Source: Asticcacaulis excentricus CB 48
GTDB taxonomy: Bacteria; Pseudomonadota; Alphaproteobacteria; Caulobacterales; Caulobacteraceae
Assembly: GCF_000175215.2 (NCBI RefSeq)
Contig: NC_014817.1
Span: 1 to 64,000, forward strand
Direction: 5' to 3'
Length of the DNA stretch: 64,000 nt
Below, piece by piece: positions 54,387 through 61,058 of the stretch (within the stretch, counting starts at the first letter, position 1; every line of letters starts with the position of its first letter). Position numbers and translations under genes: made by a program. A model generated the notes under the pieces. The model saw only the letters and a program-made list of their open reading frames with translations. It was not told the origin of the DNA and ran no database searches.

Positions 54387-54430
54387 AGTGGGCGCTGAAG
54401 AGCGAGCGATTTTGTCATTTCTGCGAAACC

Positions 54431-54446
54431 CTGGGAATATGCCTAG
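54431..54446. promoter_or_regulatory. Candidate lux-type box upstream of luxI
   Basis: CTGGGAATATGCCTAG is an imperfect 16-bp dyad (6 of 8 pairs match) located 60 nt upstream of the luxI ATG. Position fits a LuxR-family site at the upstream edge of a promoter; the sequence match to known lux or tra boxes is only partial. Confidence 0.4.
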
Positions 54447-54505
54447 TGGTAACGGGTGGAGGGCTGTGGATAACTATTAACCATCCGTAGAAGGAGGGTT
54501 TGGGG

Positions 54506-55138
54506 ATGCTAAAGCTCATTTCCTACAAAGAAATATCCACGCACAGCGATCTGTTTTTCAGCCAGTTTCAATTGCGCCATCGCGAGTTCATTGATCGCCA
54601 GAGCTACGAAGTCAAATCAATCGACGGCATGGAGTTCGATGAATACGACTCGCTGGCTGCCCACTACCTTGTCTTCACCCAAGACGGCCGAACCGTCCTC
54701 GGATGCAGCCGTCTCACACCCATCGGGCTCGGTTGTATGCTCGCCGATCACTTCCCGGATCTGGTCGAGGACAAGTCGATCTTTACGGCACCCCGAGTGT
54801 GGGAAGGGACCCGCTTTTGTATTGACCGTCGCCTGCCCGCTGAGACGCGTCGCGTTATCTGCCAGTCTCTGGCGGTCGGCTATGTCGAGTTTGGTCTCGC
54901 GTACGGCGTCGATCAGATCATCGGGCTGATGCCGACCCTGATCCTGCGCTCAGTGTTTGAGCGCGCGGGGCTCACCCTTGAGCGATTAGGGTCGCCCCGC
55001 GCCATTGGGGCACATGCCCGCATACAGGCGGCCGCCATCCCCATCCGACCGTGGCAGCGTGATCAGGCCGATGCGGCCACAGGCCTGCGCAATCTTCTGA
55101 TCTCAGACATTCGACCCTTTCGAGACCATGTCGCCTGA
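54506..55138 (+). CDS. Acyl-homoserine-lactone synthase (LuxI family)
   Basis: A 210-residue autoinducer synthase. Conserved residues line up almost at LuxI numbering: Arg24, Phe28, Glu43, Asp45, Asp48 and Arg69, plus Glu-Gly-Thr-Arg in VWEGTRFCI. The usual Trp34 is Tyr here. AAGGAGG lies 8 nt before the ATG, so this is preferred over the TTG six bases upstream. It makes an AHL from S-adenosylmethionine and an acyl donor; chain type cannot be read from sequence. It heads an overlapping operon. Confidence 0.93.
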   Translation: MLKLISYKEISTHSDLFFSQFQLRHREFIDRQSYEVKSIDGMEFDEYDSLAAHYLVFTQDGRTVLGCSRLTPIGLGCMLADHFPDLVEDKSIFTAPRVWEGTRFCIDRRLPAETRRVICQSLAVGYVEFGLAYGVDQIIGLMPTLILRSVFERAGLTLERLGSPRAIGAHARIQAAAIPIRPWQRDQADAATGLRNLLISDIRPFRDHVA

Positions 55139-55364
55139 GCGTTGTGGGAACGCGGGCGAAGACGGCCTCGATCAGGCGATTTCGCGAGGCATCGATAGTC
55201 TGGGGCGTCTGCGAGCCGATATGCGCCAAGCGGGTCTGACCGATTGTGCAGACCTTCTGGACGAGGCCTTCGTCTGTTGTCTCAAAGCCTTTGTCGGTCG
55301 CCGGGAGACCTTTGGGAGACCGCCGCCCAGTGTGGATGATGAGCCGCAAGGCCAGGCCGAATAG
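55128..55364 (+). CDS. Small protein coupled to luxI
   Basis: A 78-residue acidic, probably helical protein whose ATG lies 11 nt inside the end of luxI, implying translational coupling. It has two cysteines in AFVCCLKAF and no recognised domain. In ICEMlSymR7A-like circuits small antiactivators bind LuxR-type proteins; a similar function here is only a suggestion from position. The downstream gene starts 67 nt later. Confidence 0.6.
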   Translation: MSPERCGNAGEDGLDQAISRGIDSLGRLRADMRQAGLTDCADLLDEAFVCCLKAFVGRRETFGRPPPSVDDEPQGQAE

Positions 55365-55431
55365 GGATCTGCGCTTTGTCCCGCGAGGGGCAATCTGTGT
55401 CGCGAGCAGAAGGCTCGCGGGGAGCGTGCCG

Positions 55432-56255
55432 ATGAAAAACGGAAATGTGGCTGGCCTCTCCCCATCGAGTGAGGCCTGGAGAGATACGGCGGCGTACCGG
55501 CCGTATCTCTCCTATGACAAGCGCCGCTGGGCCTGGCTGTGGCTGCAGCGCAAACCCGGTCTTCAGGCTACGGCCTCGTGGGCGATAGGCGATCACTGGG
55601 CAACGCAAGGGCAGGGGGCGCACACCCTCCTGCGGGGAGATTTGAATGACCTTTTTGCCATGGGGTATTTGTTCATGCTGAGCGGGCGCCCGACACGCCA
55701 CAGCACGAATGGCTCTTCTGGGCCCCGGATCTCGACGCCTCCATCGTTCAGGTTCAGGCCGAACAGGTATCCCGCTCTACCGTCGGTGCGTTTGACGTGA
55801 CTCAGATTTCCGCAAAGCGCGATCTGCTCCGCGATGGCTTCGGCCATGAATGGCTGATCCTCGCCGACGAGGTCGGGCAGGTGCAACTGAATGTGACGCA
55901 GGGCACATTGACCGAAGGGCCTGTACTCCTGCACTTCGACGTCACGGGGTTTCGGACGTTTTCCGCAAAGCTGAAAACCCTGGCCCGGCTCGACGCCCTG
56001 CATCGTCTCGGGCGTTTTCCCAGGGCCCTGTTCCCGCCCGAGACCGGCACCGTCAAATGGGCACGCGCCCTTCAGGCCTATGACGGCATGTGCGCCGGTG
56101 CCAGTCATCGGGAGATCGGCGCAGCCCTCTTTGGTGAAAAACGCGTCCGCGAGGAGTGGAACGGTCGCTCCGACTACCTCCACTCCCAGGTGCGCCGGCT
56201 CCTGATCTATGCAAGGAAAATGATCGATGGCGGCTACACCTCCCTCTTGCGCTGA
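55432..56255 (+). pseudogene. DUF6499-DUF2285-like regulator gene split by a frameshift (pseudogene or programmed)
   Basis: The 5' frame from ATG 55432 encodes a DUF6499-like domain (EAWRDTAAYRPYLSYDKRRW, then AWLWLQRKPGLQA). The 3' frame encodes a DUF2285-like domain (HEWLFWAPDLDASIVQVQA to the end). The first frame runs on to TGA at 55798-55800; the second is open from the TGA at 55647-55649. Similarity passes between frames around 55650-55690, near a T5 run (55652-55656) and a G4 run (55662-55665). A -1 (or +2) shift joins them. FseA of ICEMlSymR7A is made by programmed +1 frameshifting from an equivalent gene pair after traI, so a functional shift cannot be excluded. A simple base loss or sequence error is equally possible. 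Confidence 0.7.
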
Positions 56256-57987
56256 ACGGTCGGACTTAGGTGTCGTCTGGGCATTGGTGCGCCGTCTCAA
56301 TGCCCTGGGTCCGGGTGTGCGTCGCGATCTGATCATAGGTCTGATCCTTGAAGGTGTGGCCGTGGCTCTGGGCGTCATTGGCCCCCTGGCCCTGAAAGCC
56401 CTTATTGATGCGCTGAGCCAACCTCCTGTGTCATCCCCTGTAACCCTCGGGCTGGCACTGGTCTTCGTCGGCGCCTGGGCGGGCGGCAGCCTTCTCTCGA
56501 CCGGACGTCTCCTCTATTCGACACGGGTGATCGACACCCTGAGCGCTGATCTGGCCGCCGCCGCGCTGGCCGGTGAATTGCCACGCGTAGCGGCCAGCCA
56601 TGACGGGGACAGTGGTCGCACCCTCGGCCTGATCGAGCGATTGCCCTTCAGTCTGCTGGTCGTCGTCGATGGTCTGATCTGGCGCAGTCTGCCGCTGGCT
56701 CTGCAAATTCTGGCCAGTCTGTGGGTGATCGCCGGCCTGATCCCGGCCTCTTACGCCGCCGGTCTCTTTGTCACGCTGGCCGGATATGCGGTCTTGTCGT
56801 GGTGGGGCGCGGTGCGTCATCGCTCGCACGCCCATCTCGCCAATCTGGCTGCCGGCGCCGTTTCGCAAGGGCTGGGCGATGTGCTGCGCAATGCCCGTCG
56901 CATCGTCCTCAACGGCACCCTGACATCCGAGGTGGGGGGGATTCGGGCCGGCATCGGGCAGAAGGCGGTCGCCAACGTAAAGATGATGCGCTCACTCGTT
57001 CAGATGGCCCTTGTCCAATACGGATGGCTGGGTCTGGGTGTGGTGGGCCTTCTGGTGGCCGGAGCGGGCGATGTGGGGGCGGGACGCCTGAGCGTGGGGG
57101 CCTTCATCATGCTGGAAACCTATGCCCTGCGTCTGGCCTTGCCGCTCAGTGGGATCGGGTTTTTGCTGAGCCAATCCGCAGGGGCGATAGCGAATATTCG
57201 GGATGTCTTGAGCTTATGTCGCGGTGAAGTCGAGATGGGTGAGGTAGTGCCCGTTCGATTGGGCGCGGCGGCGGTCGAACTGCGGGAGGTGTCGTTTCAC
57301 TACGCGGGTACGACCGCGGGCATCGAATGCGTGTCGGTCGGTATCCCCGCCGGGGCCTTCGCTGTGATCGTTGGGCCAAACGGCTCCGGTAAATCGACCC
57401 TGGCGCAGATCATGGCCGGGGTGTTTTCACCCGCCCAAGGGCAGGTGGTAATCGGCGGGGTCGATCTGGCGCAGGTGGACGTCCATGCCCGCTTTCGCCA
57501 CGTCCTCTACGTTCCCCAGTTCATCACCTTCTTAAACCGCACCTTGCGCGACAATGCCCTCTATCCGCCGACCACCACCACCGAAGCCGATCTGATAGCC
57601 CTGCTGGCGCAGTGGCGTTTCTATGAGGCAGGCCGCGAGATGGATTTCGCCACCCCCGTCGGTGAACTGGGGGAGCGCCTCTCAGGCGGTCAGATCCAGA
57701 AGCTGGAACTGGCGCGTGTCACAGGCATAAAGGTTCCCGTCCTGATCCTTGATGAAAGCACGTCGGCATTGGATCCCATGAGTGAAGCGCGCATCCTGTC
57801 AGACCTGCGGCAAAGCTTTGAGGGACGCTCAACGGTGGTGATGGTCACGCACCGTCTGCGGCTGGCGCAAACGGCTGATTGTGTCCTGTTCATGACGGCA
57901 GGCCGGTTGGAAGCGTACGGACGTCATCACGAACTTATAGAGACGGTACCGGCCTATGCCGGGCTTTGGGTACGCGAGGAGGAGTGA
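56227..57987 (+). CDS. ABC exporter, fused membrane and ATPase domains
   Basis: A 586-residue half-transporter: six membrane helices (residues about 35-340) followed by a nucleotide-binding domain with Walker A GPNGSGKST, signature LSGGQIQKLELAR and Walker B VLILDEST, then a His switch in VMVTHRLRLA. The N-terminal 29 nt overlap the preceding DUF2285-type gene, so it is part of the luxI operon. Such type-I exporters move lipids, peptides or small molecules out of the cytoplasm; export of a signal or a quorum-controlled product is inferred from the operon. Confidence 0.9.
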   Translation: MAATPPSCAERSDLGVVWALVRRLNALGPGVRRDLIIGLILEGVAVALGVIGPLALKALIDALSQPPVSSPVTLGLALVFVGAWAGGSLLSTGRLLYSTRVIDTLSADLAAAALAGELPRVAASHDGDSGRTLGLIERLPFSLLVVVDGLIWRSLPLALQILASLWVIAGLIPASYAAGLFVTLAGYAVLSWWGAVRHRSHAHLANLAAGAVSQGLGDVLRNARRIVLNGTLTSEVGGIRAGIGQKAVANVKMMRSLVQMALVQYGWLGLGVVGLLVAGAGDVGAGRLSVGAFIMLETYALRLALPLSGIGFLLSQSAGAIANIRDVLSLCRGEVEMGEVVPVRLGAAAVELREVSFHYAGTTAGIECVSVGIPAGAFAVIVGPNGSGKSTLAQIMAGVFSPAQGQVVIGGVDLAQVDVHARFRHVLYVPQFITFLNRTLRDNALYPPTTTTEADLIALLAQWRFYEAGREMDFATPVGELGERLSGGQIQKLELARVTGIKVPVLILDESTSALDPMSEARILSDLRQSFEGRSTVVMVTHRLRLAQTADCVLFMTAGRLEAYGRHHELIETVPAYAGLWVREEE

Positions 57988-58112
57988 GGGAGGTAAACAA
58001 TAGCGTCTTCGCGCGTTCGTGCGAACCGGGCCTGTCGTGAATGGAGCCCCTTTCGGGTCTCCAGCCTGCGGCCTAAGTCCCTGACGCGGCTGTCGCCGGG
58101 ATCCACAGCGTC

Positions 58113-58394
58113 TTAGATGGTCTTCTTGCCTGACCGACCGCTGCGTATTTTGACCGGACCTTCAGTCAGGGTGAGAGGGACCCCATCGGTGGCGAAAAGC
58201 TCGCTGACGTTTACACTCAACGCCCTTGCGATCAGGTATAGTGTCACAGCCGTAGGGTTGCATTTACCGGCTTCGAGATTGCTGATGTAGGTTTGAGCGA
58301 CGACCTCTACGCGCAGTGCAAGCTCCTCTTGAGAAAGCTCGGCTTTCTTTCTCAATCTGGAAACATTCCACCCAATCAGCGCCTGCACGTCCAT
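58113..58394 (-). CDS. XRE-family transcriptional regulator (copy 1)
   Basis: A 93-residue protein with a Cro/C1-type HTH at residues 7-62 (VSRLRKKAELSQEELALRVEVVAQTYISNLEAGKCNPT). It is a paralogue of the gene 60 bp upstream and ends with a short basic tail (KIRSGRSGKKT). A palindrome ATATAATCGAGTATAT lies 36 bp before its start and has a near-identical partner before the second copy. Confidence 0.85.
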   Translation of the reverse strand: MDVQALIGWNVSRLRKKAELSQEELALRVEVVAQTYISNLEAGKCNPTAVTLYLIARALSVNVSELFATDGVPLTLTEGPVKIRSGRSGKKTI

Positions 58395-58429
58395 ACCGAT
58401 TGAGCAACCGGAAATGTCGTTGATTGACT

Positions 58430-58445
58430 ATATAATCGAGTATAT
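58430..58445. promoter_or_regulatory. Operator-like palindrome before XRE copy 1
   Basis: ATATAATCGAGTATAT shares the pattern ATAYAATYGAGTRTAT with 58788-58803, at the same distance (about 35 bp) from each XRE start. Likely an auto- or cross-regulatory binding site. Confidence 0.6.
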
Positions 58446-58453
58446 ATTCACGC

Positions 58454-58753
58454 CTAACGATTGAGTTTGGTATCGACAAACGCCTTCTTTGACCGAGTGC
58501 TTCGAATGATCACCGGTCCTGCCAGAATGGTTGCGGGAACATTTTCCCGAGAGAAAAGCGCGCCGACCTCGACCCCAAGCGCTTCCGCCAGCAAGTACTG
58601 GATGACCACGGTTGGGTTGCGTTTTCCAGCCTCCAGTTTGCTGATGTATCCCTGCGTAAGGATTTCGCAGCGCAGTGCGAGTTCCAGCTGCGAAAGCCCT
58701 CTTTCCGTCCTTAAACGGGCAACATTCAATCCGACGAGAGCTTCAACATCCAT
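58454..58753 (-). CDS. XRE-family transcriptional regulator (copy 2)
   Basis: A 99-residue paralogue of the adjacent regulator, with HTH at residues 7-62 (VARLRTERGLSQLELALRCEILTQGYISKLEAGKRNPT) and a similar C-terminal layout ending ILAGPVIIRSTRSKK. It is divergent from the XRE-sigma fusion gene and shares with it a short intergenic region holding the second operator-like palindrome. Tandem XRE copies with matching operators suggest a toggle or layered switch. Confidence 0.85.
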   Translation of the reverse strand: MDVEALVGLNVARLRTERGLSQLELALRCEILTQGYISKLEAGKRNPTVVIQYLLAEALGVEVGALFSRENVPATILAGPVIIRSTRSKKAFVDTKLNR

Positions 58754-58787
58754 GCCCTCAGAAGGAATTTTGTTGCCGCTTCACGCT

Positions 58788-58803
58788 ATACAATTGAGTG
58801 TAT
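58788..58803. promoter_or_regulatory. Operator-like palindrome between XRE copy 2 and the XRE-sigma gene
   Basis: ATACAATTGAGTGTAT matches the site at 58430-58445 at 13 of 16 positions. It lies 35 bp upstream of XRE copy 2 and 28 bp before the preferred start of the divergent XRE-sigma gene, so one site could control both. Confidence 0.6.
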
Positions 58804-58831
58804 GAAATGCGCTCAGGGGGTTGTTTTCTTT

Positions 58832-59662
58832 ATGGAAGACGAAGTTGTTCCACTGAATGAGGTTGATACGCACGTCGGGTTGCGACTCCGTGTTCGTCGC
58901 GAACTGGTGCAAATGTCCGAAGACTGGCTGGCAGGACATCTGGGCATCACTTCCGCTCAACTTCGGAAGATTGAAGAGGGGCGTGCCCGGATTGGTAATC
59001 GCGAACTGCTCCTGTGTGCAGAGGCGCTCGACGTCCCCGAACGGTACTTTTACATGGGGTTTGGTCAGGGCGGGAACGCGCCCGACCCAACCCGGGCACC
59101 CCGCCGCGAGATGGATAGCTGGTTTTCGGCTAACCTGTTTCCGCATGAGGGGCTGTTCTTGTCTGTCGGAAGGCGCATGACGGGAAGCACCGAGACCGCA
59201 CGCGAAATCCTCCATGATATCTATGCCGACTTCGTGACGGCCGATAAATGGCGGGCGATCACCCATCCGAAAAGCTACGCGCTGCGCGCCATCCGAAACG
59301 TCGCGGCCAGCCTGTTTCAACGTTCAAAGATCGTGTCGATTGAACTGGTGGCCAATATGGAAACCTTCGACCACGCCGATATCGGCCCGGACGCACATGA
59401 AATCCTGTCCGCCAAGGAACGCCGACGCATTGTCTTGGAGGCAATCGAGGGGCTGCCACCCCAGTGCCGCAAGGTTATGAAAATGCGTCGCCTGAAGGAA
59501 ATGCGGCCACCGGCCATAGCCAAAGAGCTAGGCATCAGCGTCTCTATGGTCGAAAAGCATCTCGCCAAGGGCATGGCGATTGTCGCGGCACGTCTGGCCG
59601 ATCAGGAGCCACCGCCGCTGAAAAGCGGTCAGGCCCGGCGGGAAACGGCGGCGAGCGAATAG
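58832..59662 (+). CDS. XRE-ECF sigma fusion protein
   Basis: A 276-residue protein joining a Cro/C1-type HTH (about residues 12-66: LRLRVRRELVQMSEDWLAGHLGITSAQLRKIEEG) to ECF sigma regions: region 2 (about 115-180; DIYADFVTADKWRAITHPKSYALRAIRNVAASLF) and region 4 (about 200-255; LPPQCRKVMKMRRLKEMRPPAIAKELG, SVSMVEKHLAKG). Ordinary FecI-type sigma factors lack the first domain. An ATG at 58802 is also in frame, but it lies within the palindrome, so 58832 is preferred. A fecR-like gene follows 57 nt downstream. No receptor gene accompanies the pair. The fusion may bind a specific operator while recruiting RNA polymerase. Confidence 0.85.
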   Translation: MEDEVVPLNEVDTHVGLRLRVRRELVQMSEDWLAGHLGITSAQLRKIEEGRARIGNRELLLCAEALDVPERYFYMGFGQGGNAPDPTRAPRREMDSWFSANLFPHEGLFLSVGRRMTGSTETAREILHDIYADFVTADKWRAITHPKSYALRAIRNVAASLFQRSKIVSIELVANMETFDHADIGPDAHEILSAKERRRIVLEAIEGLPPQCRKVMKMRRLKEMRPPAIAKELGISVSMVEKHLAKGMAIVAARLADQEPPPLKSGQARRETAASE

Positions 59663-59719
59663 ACGCTGTATGTATTTTTTCGTAGTGTCTGGCCTCACGT
59701 CAGCTGGGCGGAGGGCTCC

Positions 59720-60664
59720 GTGTTCGTAGATGATCCCGAGGCGACCGATTGGACGGCCCTGATGGAGGAAGCCGCCCGTTGGCATGCCCGTTTAGAAGAT
59801 GGCACGGCTGACCTCGGTGCTTTTGAAGCCTGGAGGGACGCCAACCCGCACCATGCCGTCGCCTACGCTCGTATTCTCGACACGGCGGATTCGATAGATG
59901 CGCTGAAGGACGTTGATTTCAGCAAGGATCCAGGCTTGCGACCGCGGCGAACCCCGACGCGCCGCCATTGGCTGCAAGCGGGCGCTGGCGCCTTGGTCAT
60001 CGCAGCGGGAACCGGCGCGTGGGTTTTGACCCAGAGCCGGGCGGAAGCCTCAACCCGCGTCGGGGAGCGCCGGAGCCTCACGTTGTCGGATGGGGTTCGC
60101 CTTGAGCTCAATACCAGCACGCGCATTGCGTGGAAAACGGGGCGTAACGGCAGTCAGGTCTGGTTAGAGCAGGGCGAACTGAGTGTCGTTGTGCCGCCCA
60201 GCGTCAAGCCCTGTAAGGTGACCGCTGCCGGCAGGGCGATTCTCATGACGGCCGCGGATGTGAATGTCCGTTTGCGCGCATCAGCGCTGGAAGTCACCGT
60301 CGTCAAAGGCGATTGTACGATCGAAGGCGTCTCCCAGCCTCAAAAGGTCGAGGCAGGGCAGGGGGCCCTCGTGAGTGGCACGGAGACGCGGGTAAGGCCG
60401 ATCAATGAGCGCGACCTCGATTTTACGACAGCCTGGCGGCAGGACGCGGTCGTGTTCAACGGTCAGACCCTCGGCGTCGCTGTCGAGGAGTACAATCGCT
60501 ATCTGCCGCGCCCCATTGTCATCGTAGATCCGGAGTTGGCAGGACTGAGGATTGGCGGGCGCTTCAGCACGCGTGATCCCGCGGATTTTTTAGAAAACCT
60601 GCAGTCGAGCTTTTCGATTCATGTGACGGTCGCCAACGATGGATCGAGGTTGCTGTCGAAGTGA
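59720..60664 (+). CDS. FecR-type anti-sigma factor without a linked receptor
   Basis: A 314-residue protein with cytoplasmic DUF4880-like region (EEAARWHARLEDGTADLGAFEAW), a membrane span near residues 85-103 (LQAGAGALVIAAGTGAWVL), a FecR domain (about 115-210) and a C-terminal segment containing VEEYNRYLPRPIVIVDP. GTG start after GGAGGG. It pairs with the XRE-sigma fusion, but no TonB receptor follows, so the input signal may come from elsewhere. Confidence 0.88.
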   Translation: MFVDDPEATDWTALMEEAARWHARLEDGTADLGAFEAWRDANPHHAVAYARILDTADSIDALKDVDFSKDPGLRPRRTPTRRHWLQAGAGALVIAAGTGAWVLTQSRAEASTRVGERRSLTLSDGVRLELNTSTRIAWKTGRNGSQVWLEQGELSVVVPPSVKPCKVTAAGRAILMTAADVNVRLRASALEVTVVKGDCTIEGVSQPQKVEAGQGALVSGTETRVRPINERDLDFTTAWRQDAVVFNGQTLGVAVEEYNRYLPRPIVIVDPELAGLRIGGRFSTRDPADFLENLQSSFSIHVTVANDGSRLLSK

Positions 60665-61058
60665 CGGTACGACCTTGCCAAAGGATGCTGAAAAACACTG
60701 GGGCCGCGGGGGATGAAGTGATTTCAACATGCCAACGGTTGGGCTTCCGGAGTTGGCCCGAAGCCGACATGGACGATCTTGCGTCGAGCGCAATAAGCGG
60801 ACATTGCCTGACCGCTTCGGGGCGTCAGACACTATTCCTCCTAAGTGCGGCAGTGGACGGTCGGGATAGCCTATCGGGAGCATCACTTTACGCAGCATTT
60901 TTTTACGTCGGAGTTGCCGTGGAATAGTCTGTGTGAGGACAAGCGGTGCACATTAACGTTGGTTCGCCCCTGAAACCGGTGCCGACTTAACTCAAGTCTA
61001 GCGTGTCCCGACGGACTCATTTACATGTGAAGTAGGTGCTGGAAGCGGTAGGGTAAAC
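60665..61058. other. Intergenic region between fecR-like and DUF4062 genes
   Basis: About 390 bp with no supportable gene; an 88-codon frame (60661-60927) lacks any recognised feature and overlaps the fecR stop. The segment from about 60740 to 60830 has a REP-like, dyad-rich character. No clear terminator was found. Confidence 0.4.

Noticed and set aside
55282..55701. 139-codon reverse frame across the luxI operon
   Set aside because: Antisense shadow with no features; the forward strand is explained by overlapping operon genes.
60661..60927. 88-codon frame after the fecR-like gene
   Set aside because: No domain or ribosome site and it overlaps the stop of the preceding gene.
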